Below are positions 8,215 through 16,883 of a stretch of DNA of 64,000 nucleotides, piece by piece. The notes beneath the pieces were generated by a model. The model did not search any database. It saw only the letters and a list, made by a program, of their open reading frames with translations, and was not told the DNA's origin. The position numbers and the translations under genes are program-made. Where the stretch lies: positions 1-64,000 of the forward strand of contig CALFIU010000063.1 of assembly GCA_937877455.1 (NCBI GenBank). The letters are read 5' to 3'. Origin of the DNA: an uncultured Bacteroidales bacterium (GTDB lineage Bacteria; Bacteroidota; Bacteroidia; Bacteroidales; UBA3824). Position 1 is the first letter of the stretch. Each line of letters starts with the position of its first letter.

Positions 8215-9963
8215 ATGAGCATAGAACTATCCGAACAGGAGCAAATACGCCGACAGTCGCTACAAAAACTACGCGACCTTGGCATTGACCCTTATCCAGC
8301 ACCAAAATACGAAGTAAACACATATTCTACAGAACTAAAAGAAAAATATGCTGGACTTAAAAACGAAGAGTACGCAACCGACTTTAGAGCCTGCATAGCA
8401 GGTCGCATAATGAGCCGCCGCATAATGGGTAGCGCATCATTTGCCGAACTTCAAGACAGCAAAGGTCGTATACAATTATACCTCAATCGCGACGTACTTT
8501 GCCCAAATCAAGACAAAACAATGTATAACGATGTGTTCAAAAAGTTGCTCGACATCGGCGACATTATTGGTGTAGAAGGCCAAGTATTTCGCACAAAAAT
8601 GGGCGAATTGTCAATAAGAGTTGAAAAATTAACAGTATTGTGCAAGTCGCTAAAACCACTTCCTATTGTAAAAGAAAAAGACGGCAAAGTTTACGATGCT
8701 TTCACTGATCCAGAACAACGTTACAGAAAAAGATACGTTGATTTAATAGTTAACCCTCAAGTAAAAGACGTGTTCATAAAACGCACAAAACTAATGAACA
8801 CTATGCGTCAATACCTTGATAATCTCGGTTGCCTTGAAGTGGAAACTCCAATACTTCAACCTATTTACGGAGGAGCATCGGCACGACCATTCAAAACTCA
8901 CCACAACGCATTAGACCAAACACTTTACCTTCGCATAGCCAACGAATTATACCTTAAAAAACTCATAGTTGGTGGATTTGACGGAGTCTATGAATTTTCA
9001 AAAGACTTCAGAAACGAAGGCATGGACAGATTTCACAATCCAGAGTTCACCCAAATAGAACTATACGTTGCTTACAAAGACTATTTTTGGATGATGGATA
9101 CCGTTGAAGAAATGGTAGAAAAAGTGGCCATAGCTCTCAACGGCGACACAAAAGTAAAAGTTGGCGAAAACATTATAGATTTCAAACGTCCTTGGGCAAG
9201 GTTTACAATGTTTGAAGCAATACAACATTTCACTGGCGTTGACATCTCAAATATGGACGAAAAAGAACTTGCCGAAACCGCAAAAAAATTCGGTGTAGAA
9301 GTGGATTCAACCATGGGCAAAGGAAAGTTAATTGACGAAATATTCGGTGAAACATGCGAAGCAAAAATTATACAGCCTACATTTATCACCGACTATCCAG
9401 TTGAAATGTCGCCATTAACAAAAAAACATCGAAGCAAAGAAGGACTTGTAGAACGTTTTGAAGCCATCTGCAACGGAAAAGAACTTTGCAATGCATACAG
9501 CGAGTTAAACGATCCAATAGATCAACGTCAACGTTTTGAAGACCAACTACTTCTCGCAAAACGTGGCGATGAAGAAGCAATGGTTTTGGACGAAGACTTT
9601 TTAACTGCAATAGACCATGGAATGCCTCCTACGGCTGGCATTGGCATAGGCATAGACCGTCTAACAATGATAATGACCAATAGCGAATCAATTCAAGACG
9701 TATTGTTCTTCCCATCGATGAAACCCGAAAAGAAATTTGAATACGACCCAGCCGAAGCTTATACAGAAATTGGTATTCCCGCAGAATGGGTATCATTAAT
9801 ACAAAAGCTTGGATTTCTAAAAGTAGAAAACCTTGCAACAGCCAAAGCAGGAAAACTTTTCAACGACCTTTGCGGACTTAACAAAAAAGGTAAACTTAAC
9901 CTTGCAAACCCAACTGCCGACGAAGTAAAAAGTTGGATAGAAAAAGCTACAAAATCAGAATAA
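8215..9963 (+). CDS. lysS: Lysyl-tRNA synthetase, class II
   Basis: The enzyme charges tRNA-Lys with lysine. The N-terminal OB-fold anticodon-binding domain (about 55-160) includes AGRIMSRRIMGSASFAELQD. The class II core has motif 1 (near 190-215, EVETPILQP), motif 2 (FSKDFRNEGMDRFHNPEFTQ, near 260) and motif 3 (GIGIGIDRLTMI, near 478). At 582 residues it is about 75 longer than E. coli LysS. The extra C-terminal segment (about 505-582, starting near EKKFEYDP) resembles the extension of Bacteroidota LysS and forms a small helical tail of unknown use. The gene has its own promoter and terminator. Confidence 0.98.
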   Translation: MSIELSEQEQIRRQSLQKLRDLGIDPYPAPKYEVNTYSTELKEKYAGLKNEEYATDFRACIAGRIMSRRIMGSASFAELQDSKGRIQLYLNRDVLCPNQDKTMYNDVFKKLLDIGDIIGVEGQVFRTKMGELSIRVEKLTVLCKSLKPLPIVKEKDGKVYDAFTDPEQRYRKRYVDLIVNPQVKDVFIKRTKLMNTMRQYLDNLGCLEVETPILQPIYGGASARPFKTHHNALDQTLYLRIANELYLKKLIVGGFDGVYEFSKDFRNEGMDRFHNPEFTQIELYVAYKDYFWMMDTVEEMVEKVAIALNGDTKVKVGENIIDFKRPWARFTMFEAIQHFTGVDISNMDEKELAETAKKFGVEVDSTMGKGKLIDEIFGETCEAKIIQPTFITDYPVEMSPLTKKHRSKEGLVERFEAICNGKELCNAYSELNDPIDQRQRFEDQLLLAKRGDEEAMVLDEDFLTAIDHGMPPTAGIGIGIDRLTMIMTNSESIQDVLFFPSMKPEKKFEYDPAEAYTEIGIPAEWVSLIQKLGFLKVENLATAKAGKLFNDLCGLNKKGKLNLANPTADEVKSWIEKATKSE

Positions 9964-9992
9964 AAAAATATCTTCTACTCAAATTTCTGTTA

Positions 9993-10024
9993 AAATGGTG
10001 TTAATCTTAGGTTTAACACCATTT
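9993..10024 (+). terminator. lysS terminator
   Basis: AAATGGTGTTAA (9993-10004) pairs perfectly with TTAACACCATTT (10013-10024), an 8-nt loop, followed by more T residues. Confidence 0.85.
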
Positions 10025-10057
10025 TTTTCAAAAAAAAGCAAAAAAATTAAAAATAAT

Positions 10058-10086
10058 GCAACTTTTTTGAAACCTTATTAGTCTGC
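10058..10086 (+). promoter_or_regulatory. ECF-type promoter ahead of the sigma factor gene
   Basis: GCAACTT (10058-10064) is followed after 16 nt by GTCTGC (10081-10086). This fits the general ECF pattern (AAC-containing -35, GTC-containing -10) rather than the TAnnTTTG housekeeping form, and suggests self-activation of the sigma gene. The 112 nt from here to the start codon at 10199 is AT-rich, with one purine-rich patch (TGGAGGA, near 10148). Confidence 0.4.
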
Positions 10087-10198
10087 TGCCGTAAAATTAA
10101 TAAAAACCAATAATAAAAATAAATAATAGAATTGTTTAACCAATAAATGGAGGACTGCCTATAAGAAAAGTTATACTCAAACTTAAAAAAGAACAAAA

Positions 10199-10789
10199 AT
10201 GAACTACACAACATTAGAAGACCAAGAACTTATAGACCTGTTCATAGACGGTGACGAACAAAGTATAAAAGTATTGTTCGGACGGCATAAAAGTAGAGTA
10301 TATACTTATATCTATTTGCAAGTAAAAGACAAAGAACTTGCGGAAGATATTTTTCAAGATACTTTTATAAAAGTTATAAAATCGCTTAGGAAAGGCAAAT
10401 ACACCGAAAAAGGAATATTTTTGTCGTGGGTAGTAAGAATAGCCCACAATTTGATAATTGACTTTTTCCGACGCGAGAAACACTTGAAAATAACTTCCTC
10501 AGACAAAACGGAAACCGATTTGTTCAACTCTCCGAAATATTCGGAAAGCAATATCGAAGACCGTATGATTCAAAATCGCATCGATCAAGAAATTAGGCAA
10601 TTGATAAACGAATTGCCCGATGACCAAAAAGAAGTGATATTGCTACGGCATTATGGCGATATGAGTTTTAAAGAAATAGCAGATCAAACTGGCGTAAGCA
10701 TAAACACTGCGTTGGGACGTATGAGATATGCACTTATCAACTTGCGTAGAATGATTGAAGAGCGAAATCTAAGTTTAACATTGAACTAA
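10199..10789 (+). CDS. ECF-family RNA polymerase sigma factor
   Basis: This 196-residue protein has the two domains of extracytoplasmic-function sigma factors. Region 2 (about 22-92) includes LAEDIFQDTFIKV and FLSWVVRIAHNLIIDFFRREKH, which bind and open the -10. Region 4 (about 130-185) includes the LPDDQKEVILLRHYGDMSFKE helix-turn-helix start, which reads the -35. There is no adjacent anti-sigma factor or TonB receptor: the next gene is on the other strand. An ECF-type promoter lies upstream, so autoregulation is possible. A perfect 22-bp hairpin follows the stop codon. Regulon and inducing signal are not visible. Confidence 0.93.
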   Translation: MNYTTLEDQELIDLFIDGDEQSIKVLFGRHKSRVYTYIYLQVKDKELAEDIFQDTFIKVIKSLRKGKYTEKGIFLSWVVRIAHNLIIDFFRREKHLKITSSDKTETDLFNSPKYSESNIEDRMIQNRIDQEIRQLINELPDDQKEVILLRHYGDMSFKEIADQTGVSINTALGRMRYALINLRRMIEERNLSLTLN

Positions 10790-10792
10790 AAA

Positions 10793-10841
10793 AACAATAA
10801 AATCAGTTAATAATCACAAATTATTAACTGATTTTATTGTT
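10793..10841 (+). terminator. Long perfect hairpin after the sigma factor gene
   Basis: A 22-bp perfect inverted repeat (10793-10814 with 10820-10841) closes a 5-nt loop, CACAA, starting 4 nt after the stop codon. There is no strong T-run after it, but the stem begins and ends in A/T. It probably ends transcription from the left; the FAH gene ends about 100 nt further on the other strand. Confidence 0.75.
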
Positions 10842-10942
10842 GTATAACCTAAACAAATATCTTTAAACTGGTTAATAAATATAGGAAACGAGTTTTAATG
10901 ATATTATAGTTTTATTATAAAAATTAACTTTCCAAAAAACAA

Positions 10943-11554
10943 CTACTTAATCTTAACTTCCAAAACCTTTCTATCCTCAATAAAACCCTCAAGCACATCA
11001 CCAATCTTTACCATACCAACACCATTGGGCGTACCAGTAAATATTAAATCACCCATTTTAAATGTACAAAAATTGGAAATGTGCGAAATTATCTTTTCAA
11101 AACTAAAAATCATATCTCCAGTATTGCCACGTTGAACAATTTCGCCGTTGATTTTCAAACAAAAATTAATATTTTGCAAATTATCAAAACTATCTTTCGA
11201 CAAAAACTCACCAACAGGAGCAGAACAATCAAACCCCTTAGACAAAAACCAAGGCTGACCTTCGGCTCTCGCTGCATTTTGAATATCACGTGCAGTAAAA
11301 TCAATACCCAACGAAATCTCTGAAAAATAACGCGTTGCAAACCTTTCGCCAACACTTTTACACATCTTGTTGATTTTTACAACCACCTCAGTTTCATACT
11401 CAATCCGTTGCGAAAACTCAGGATAATAAAAATCATAACCAGGACGCAACAACGATGTTTCTGGTTTAAGAAAAAAAACAGGAGTTTTAGGTTGTACAAA
11501 CCCAAGTTCCTCGTTATGTTTGCGATAATTGGCAGCAATGCAAAAAATTTTCAT
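10943..11554 (-). CDS. Fumarylacetoacetate hydrolase (FAH) family protein
   Basis: The 203-residue product matches the short FAH family (FAHD1-like), whose members are Mg-dependent acylpyruvate hydrolases, oxaloacetate decarboxylases or tautomerases. It starts with KIFCIAANYRKH, has the metal-site glutamates in IEYETEVVV, the GIDFTARD motif and the substrate loop QRGNTGDMIF, then FTGTPNGVGM with the conserved TGTP turn. It is transcribed divergently from gmk through overlapping promoters. The exact substrate cannot be read from sequence; no catabolic partners are adjacent. Confidence 0.9.
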   Translation of the reverse strand: MKIFCIAANYRKHNEELGFVQPKTPVFFLKPETSLLRPGYDFYYPEFSQRIEYETEVVVKINKMCKSVGERFATRYFSEISLGIDFTARDIQNAARAEGQPWFLSKGFDCSAPVGEFLSKDSFDNLQNINFCLKINGEIVQRGNTGDMIFSFEKIISHISNFCTFKMGDLIFTGTPNGVGMVKIGDVLEGFIEDRKVLEVKIK

Positions 11555-11575
11555 AACTAAAAAAAATTAACATCA

Positions 11576-11608
11576 CAAAATTATCAAAAAGATTTGCTAT
11601 TAAACAAA
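11576..11608 (-). promoter_or_regulatory. Promoter of the FAH-family gene
   Basis: On the minus strand TTTG (11608-11605), 21 nt, TAATTTTG (11583-11576), 22 nt before the start codon. It overlaps the gmk promoter on the other strand. Confidence 0.6.
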
Positions 11609-11624
11609 AAAAATTTTATCTTTC
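11593..11624 (+). promoter_or_regulatory. gmk promoter
   Basis: TTTG (11593-11596), 20 nt, TATCTTTC (11617-11624), with one mismatch to TAnnTTTG at the last base; start codon at 11644. Confidence 0.5.
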
Positions 11625-11643
11625 GCGCATAAATAAGAAACAA

Positions 11644-12207
11644 ATGAACAAAATCATTATAATTTCCGCCCCTTCTGGTAGCGGCAAAAGCACATTAATA
11701 AATAGCCTAATGCAAGACGAAAACTTAAAACTTGAGTTTTCAATTTCTGCCACCACCCGTCAACCTCGCGGTCAAGAACAAAACGGAAAAGAATATTATT
11801 TTCTTACCGAACAAGATTTTAGACAAAAAATATCTGAAAACGCATTTGTTGAATACGAAGAAGTATATCAAGGACGTTTTTATGGAACACTAAAAAGCGA
11901 AATAGACCGCATATTCAAAAACGGCAATAATGTTATTTTTGACGTTGATGTTGAAGGTGGTATCAATTTGAAGAAAAAATTCGCACAAAATGCAATATCA
12001 ATTTTTATACAACCACCTTCGCTCGAAGAACTAAAACGTCGTCTAAAAAATCGTGGCACCGACAGCGAACAAGAAATAGAAAAACGTATAGCCAAAGCCG
12101 AACAAGAAATTTCGAGAGCAAATTTTTTTGATGTTATAATAACAAACGACGTTCTCGAAATAGCAAAAGAACAACTAAGAAAAAAAACGGAACAGTTTTT
12201 GGGATAG
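11644..12207 (+). CDS. gmk: Guanylate kinase
   Basis: The enzyme phosphorylates GMP to GDP with ATP in purine nucleotide supply. The 187-residue length is typical. The P-loop SAPSGSGKST (8-17, K15) opens the protein. The GMP-binding segment SATTRQPRGQEQNGKEYYFL and the lid region follow, with FDVDVEGG in the core and KRRLKNRGTDSE near the C-terminus. A 78-nt gap with no clear promoter or terminator separates it from the downstream hybrid kinase on the same strand, so read-through is possible. Confidence 0.97.
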   Translation: MNKIIIISAPSGSGKSTLINSLMQDENLKLEFSISATTRQPRGQEQNGKEYYFLTEQDFRQKISENAFVEYEEVYQGRFYGTLKSEIDRIFKNGNNVIFDVDVEGGINLKKKFAQNAISIFIQPPSLEELKRRLKNRGTDSEQEIEKRIAKAEQEISRANFFDVIITNDVLEIAKEQLRKKTEQFLG

Positions 12208-12285
12208 AAAATATAAGCGTTTTATTATTTTTTTAGCCAACAAAAGACAATAAAGTAAAAAACTGGCAACAATTAATAGACAATT

Positions 12286-14763
12286 ATGGTTGATATTTTT
12301 TTAATACAACGCGACAAAAATACATCCTTGCAAATACAAGACATACTAAAACGCAATGGATATGGAGTTATATGTGCCAACACCTACGCAGATAGTATAA
12401 TTAGACTAACAACCGAAATTTTCCAAATTGTTGCAATAGATTTAGACATTGACAAAAACTACGAAAAAATAAAAGACCTAATACAACGTGCCAAAAGTAT
12501 AAAAACCAACACATCGGTAATAGTGTTAAGCAGCAGCCACACGTGCGAAATTTTAAACAAGTGCCTTGATGACGGTGCAGAAGACTACATAACAGGCAAA
12601 ATAGAAGAAAAAATTTTTATTTTAAGGATAGAACGACTATTAAAAATCCAAAAATTAGAAACAGCCGTTGCCAATAGCATAGATTACGATAACAACGACC
12701 AACGTTGGACATCGCTTTTCAATATTATGCCAGCAATGGCAATTATTGCTAACGAAAAAAGTCAAATAATAGATGTCAACAAAGCTGCACTTACAAAATT
12801 TGCCAAAACCATGGAACAAGCCTTAGAACTATGCGTTGGCGCATTTGTAAACTGCAAACACTCAGTAGATAACAACAATGTTTGCCCACGCGACCAAAGA
12901 TGCGATGGCTGTTTTCTTCGTTCGGCAATATCAGATGCTGCAAAAAAAAATATCCCAACAATAAACAAAATAGGCTCGTTTACCCAAATAAAAAACGGCA
13001 ACAACCGCAAAAAAACATTTAAAATTTCGGTAGCACCGCTTATATATAATGACACAAAAGCCGTAATAATAAACATACTTGACATAACAGCCGAGCAAAA
13101 AAACATAGACGAACTAACAAAAAATTTAGAAAACTTACAAAAATCCTACAATCAAAGCGTTGACAACGAAAAGTTAGCAAGCAAAATTTCTGAAAATCTC
13201 ACAAGTTTAAACGAATACTTAAATGAACAAAGTAACAAATATCATATGCTATTCAACAACATGACATCGGGATTTTTGTTGCTAAAAAAATCAAAAGACA
13301 AAGAAAACCGTCCACTAATAGAAGTGGTGGAAGGAAACGAAAAAATATACAACATACTCAACATCAATCACAATATACAATACGTTGGTAAAAGTATTTT
13401 TGACATCGCACCAAAACTTTCGACTGCTTTAAAACAAAAATTGATGCAGACATTTGAAACAGGCAACCCTACAACATTAGAAATAAAATCAGAACAATTT
13501 GGAAAATACTTTTCAATAAATTTCTATGTACCAATGGGTGATTACACTGCATTGATTATAAACGACATAACAGAAAAAAAAGAAATCGAGAAAAATGCCA
13601 AGGAAATGAACACTCGGCTCAAAAAACAAAACATATTGCTCGATGACCAACGAGAGCGACTTGCCTTGGTGTTAGAAGGTAGCCGTGATGGTATTTGGGA
13701 CTACCAATTCGATAAAGATGATTTATTTGTTTCAAAAGCATATAAAAAGCAACTTGGATACGAACCTGACGAAATAGACCCAAAAAACAAAGAACAAATA
13801 ATAAAATTTTTCTACCAAGAAGATTTACCATTATTTTACAAAAAACAAAAAGAAGTACTAAGCGGACAATGCGACGATATAGAAGAAGAAATTCGTATGA
13901 TTTGCAAAGATGGCACACCCAAATGGTTTAAAGTCAGAGCAATAGTGCGCCGCAATGTCGAAGGTAAAGCAATAAGAATAGCGGGCGTTAATACCGACAT
14001 AACCCAACGCAAAAAAAGCGAAGCTGTTATCAAAAACAAAAACGAACAACTTCAAAAAGCGATAAACACAAAAAATATGTTTATCTCGATAATTGCGCAC
14101 GACCTTAAAAATCCGTTTAACGCAATTCTTGGATTATCTGAAATGTTGTTGCGACGTATGAAAACAAACGAAAATGCCGATAAACGCAACGTTGAAATGG
14201 TTTCACTAATAAACCAATCGGCAAAATCAACGTTTGAAATGCTCAACAACCTACTCATTTGGGCGCGTAGCCAACAAAATACAATAAAATTTGAACCAGT
14301 AATTCTTAATTTACACGATGTTGCAGACGAAACAGTAAAAGAAGTTAAAGGTCAAGCAGAAAAAAAACATATAACTGTTATAAACAATATTTCGGGAAAA
14401 CAAGAAGTTTTTGCCGACAAACAGATGCTACAAACAATAATAAGAAACCTAACAGGAAACTCAATAAAGTTTACAAACGAAGGCGGACTTATAATATTAT
14501 CTTCTAAAGAAGATCAAAATAACGTTACAGTAATTGTTGAAGATAATGGAGTTGGCATGACAAAAGAAACCATGAGCCAACTTATGCTTGTAAATAAAAA
14601 TAAATCAACCAACGGCACTCAAGGCGAAACAGGCACGGGAATGGGATTGCTTATATGTAAAGAATTTATAGACAAACATCATGGCAATGTAACAATTGAG
14701 TCTGAAGTGGAGAAGGGTAGCAAATTTTTTATAAGTTTTCCTAAAAATAACGCAGAAAACTAA
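12286..14763 (+). CDS. Sensor histidine kinase with N-terminal receiver-like domain and three PAS domains
   Basis: Domains in order over 825 residues: a receiver-like domain (about 3-120, probable phospho-site D52 but without the usual N-terminal acidic pair), PAS 1 (about 142-275), PAS 2 (about 305-425), PAS 3 (about 455-580), HisKA with H605 in IIAHDLKNPFN, and HATPase_c with N-box NLTGNSIKF, VEDNGVGM and GTGMGLLICK. PAS 1 holds a cysteine cluster (CKHS, then CPRDQRCDGC) that could bind metal. There is no membrane segment, so it is cytosolic. No separate response regulator is adjacent. The receiver at the N-terminus suggests input from another kinase or a diverged sensing use. Its stop overlaps that of the convergent comEC gene. 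Confidence 0.92.
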   Translation: MVDIFLIQRDKNTSLQIQDILKRNGYGVICANTYADSIIRLTTEIFQIVAIDLDIDKNYEKIKDLIQRAKSIKTNTSVIVLSSSHTCEILNKCLDDGAEDYITGKIEEKIFILRIERLLKIQKLETAVANSIDYDNNDQRWTSLFNIMPAMAIIANEKSQIIDVNKAALTKFAKTMEQALELCVGAFVNCKHSVDNNNVCPRDQRCDGCFLRSAISDAAKKNIPTINKIGSFTQIKNGNNRKKTFKISVAPLIYNDTKAVIINILDITAEQKNIDELTKNLENLQKSYNQSVDNEKLASKISENLTSLNEYLNEQSNKYHMLFNNMTSGFLLLKKSKDKENRPLIEVVEGNEKIYNILNINHNIQYVGKSIFDIAPKLSTALKQKLMQTFETGNPTTLEIKSEQFGKYFSINFYVPMGDYTALIINDITEKKEIEKNAKEMNTRLKKQNILLDDQRERLALVLEGSRDGIWDYQFDKDDLFVSKAYKKQLGYEPDEIDPKNKEQIIKFFYQEDLPLFYKKQKEVLSGQCDDIEEEIRMICKDGTPKWFKVRAIVRRNVEGKAIRIAGVNTDITQRKKSEAVIKNKNEQLQKAINTKNMFISIIAHDLKNPFNAILGLSEMLLRRMKTNENADKRNVEMVSLINQSAKSTFEMLNNLLIWARSQQNTIKFEPVILNLHDVADETVKEVKGQAEKKHITVINNISGKQEVFADKQMLQTIIRNLTGNSIKFTNEGGLIILSSKEDQNNVTVIVEDNGVGMTKETMSQLMLVNKNKSTNGTQGETGTGMGLLICKEFIDKHHGNVTIESEVEKGSKFFISFPKNNAEN

Positions 14764-16823
14764 TATTTCCAAACAATTTTATTGCCACGCCCATACAAAA
14801 ACGCTCCATCAAGCCCTGCAAAATGACAATCAACATTTAAACTATCACATAATTGCTGTGCTATTTTTGATTGTTTTTTTCCAAAACCAGACGTAAAAAT
14901 TATTTTTTCTGGCGACAATTTTTCAATAAGATTTTCTACGTTTAGATATTTTTTGGTTGTTACAATAAGAAAATCAAAATGATATGGAACAATCATTTTT
15001 TCAACATTTGTTTTATCTGTAATTACAGCAATAGATTTTTCTCCAACATTAAAAACATTATCAGAAAACTTATAACCAACATTCTCCAAATCATAAATAT
15101 TACAATCGCCACAACCAGTTAATGCACAAGGACGCAAAAAAAGTTCGTAAAAATATTTATCCCTATCAGACGAATCAACATCTGTTAAAATTATTGTATT
15201 AGATGACGATGAAATTTGAATTATGCTACTTCCGCGACGATTATAAACTGCAACTAATCCATCTGAATGTCGCTCTGAAGTTTCCAAAAACCGTAAAAAA
15301 CAGGCAAGAATAAACAAAATTAATGATGTTTTAAGCCATAAAGAATCTCTATAATGATAAATAATTATACAAGAAATAACAATTCCATACAACAAAATAG
15401 CAGTTTTAGTATCTATAAAAATATTTTCAGTTACGGAACCGGGTAATTTTTCAACAAAACCTACCGATGAGTTCAAAAATTTAACACATAGTTTAAGAAA
15501 ATCGGCCAAAAAATCAGAAACGAATGGTAAAAAATTAGTGAAAATCATCGCAATAGCCAACAACATAATCACATACGCCAACGGTATCACAACAGGCGCA
15601 GTCAATAGAAAATAATTTGGAAATCTATTAAAACAACAAATACTAAGAACCGATGTCGCAATTTGTGCAGCTACAGAAACCGCCAAAAGTTGATAAAAAT
15701 ACTTAAAAATTTTATTTTCGGGATTATAAAGATTTTCAAACATCGGCATTATAGCAACAATTCCAAAAACAGCCGAATAAGACAATGCAAATCCAACATT
15801 AAAGAGAGTAGACGGATTGATAACCAACAAAATAAAAGCCGAAGATGCCAATGTAGAATAAATATCAGAATTACGATTGAGTAATTGTCCTAAAGCAACA
15901 AAACTAAACATCAAAGCTGCCCTACAAACACTTGGACTAAATCCTGTGATGGCTGCAAAAAACCAAATTGTAATTTCAACCACAAAAAATCTAATAAGTT
16001 TAGAAATAAAACTTGCACCCAAAAAGCCTAAAAGAAAATTTGTAATCAAAAGAATAATTCCAACATGTAAACCCGACACTGCCAAAACATGCATTGCTCC
16101 GCTCGCCTGAAAAGCATTACGTGTAGAATCATCAAGTTCTCCTTTATATCCAAGAGTCAACGCTGCAAGCACTGCAAATTCTTGACCTTCAATATTTTTT
16201 TCTCGATAGTAATTCAAAAGACGCTCTCGCACAGAAGTTGCAAAATGTTTTATTCCAGAAGAAAAATTTGGTTTTACAATAGTAAAACAATTTGATTTAA
16301 TATATGTTGTAAAAAAAATATTTTGCTTTTCCAAGTACCCTGCATAATCAAATTCCATTGGATTTCCCTGACGCTCCACAGGCATAAAATCGGCTTTAAA
16401 AGCAATTAAATCGCCAAAAGATGGCATACTTACAATAGAATCTTTTGCAAAATAAGCAATAACCTCAAAATTTTTTCCTATTGTATCAATAATTTCAAGT
16501 TTGGTTTTGAACGTTTTGGCTCTTTCCTCCAACGGCGAATTAACTTGAGCTAAAACAACGTTTCCACTATACAACTCAATATTTGGCTTTTCTGCTTTAT
16601 GAAAGGCAGAATTAAACATTCCAAAAAACAAAAACAGAAAAAAAGCAGAAACCGCAAATACATATTTGAGTTTCCGCATTTTAAACTTATTTATAACTAC
16701 CTGTAAAACAATAGTCAACAACAAAAATGCTGACATCATCACAAGTAAAAATTTACAATTTCCACCAACAAACCCATACAAAGAAATTCCCAATATATAT
16801 GGAAACAAGGCTTTGAGAATCAA
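14760..16823 (-). CDS. comEC: ComEC/Rec2-family competence membrane protein
   Basis: ComEC forms the inner-membrane channel for single-stranded DNA in natural transformation. The 687-residue protein has an N-terminal membrane pair and an OB-like region (about 25-190, DUF4131 type). The Competence core (about 215-500) includes ALTLGYKGELDDSTRNAFQ and the signature SGAMHVLAVSGLHVGII. The C-terminal part (about 520-687) sits where the metallo-beta-lactamase domain is found in longer ComEC proteins, but it lacks the HxHxDH metal motif; this looks like a degenerate remnant. No other competence genes are nearby. It is 60 nt downstream of lpxB on the same strand and overlaps the hybrid kinase by 4 nt at the 3' end. 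Confidence 0.92.
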   Translation of the reverse strand: MILKALFPYILGISLYGFVGGNCKFLLVMMSAFLLLTIVLQVVINKFKMRKLKYVFAVSAFFLFLFFGMFNSAFHKAEKPNIELYSGNVVLAQVNSPLEERAKTFKTKLEIIDTIGKNFEVIAYFAKDSIVSMPSFGDLIAFKADFMPVERQGNPMEFDYAGYLEKQNIFFTTYIKSNCFTIVKPNFSSGIKHFATSVRERLLNYYREKNIEGQEFAVLAALTLGYKGELDDSTRNAFQASGAMHVLAVSGLHVGIILLITNFLLGFLGASFISKLIRFFVVEITIWFFAAITGFSPSVCRAALMFSFVALGQLLNRNSDIYSTLASSAFILLVINPSTLFNVGFALSYSAVFGIVAIMPMFENLYNPENKIFKYFYQLLAVSVAAQIATSVLSICCFNRFPNYFLLTAPVVIPLAYVIMLLAIAMIFTNFLPFVSDFLADFLKLCVKFLNSSVGFVEKLPGSVTENIFIDTKTAILLYGIVISCIIIYHYRDSLWLKTSLILFILACFLRFLETSERHSDGLVAVYNRRGSSIIQISSSSNTIILTDVDSSDRDKYFYELFLRPCALTGCGDCNIYDLENVGYKFSDNVFNVGEKSIAVITDKTNVEKMIVPYHFDFLIVTTKKYLNVENLIEKLSPEKIIFTSGFGKKQSKIAQQLCDSLNVDCHFAGLDGAFLYGRGNKIVWKY

Positions 16824-16883
16824 ATATTTACCTACGCCTTGCCAAAAAGTTTCGTTACTATATGGATATTTACTTTCCGTGTT

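Noticed and set aside
14760..14763. Four-base overlaps (CTAA) of convergent genes at 14760-14763 and 37015-37018 as a special signal
   Set aside because: CTAA simply supplies a stop to each strand (TAA and TAG); compact packing explains it.
16300..16823. ComEC lacking a metal-binding beta-lactamase part seen as a truncation
   Set aside because: The protein is intact and full length for Bacteroidota ComEC; the degenerate C-terminus is common there, not a frame break.
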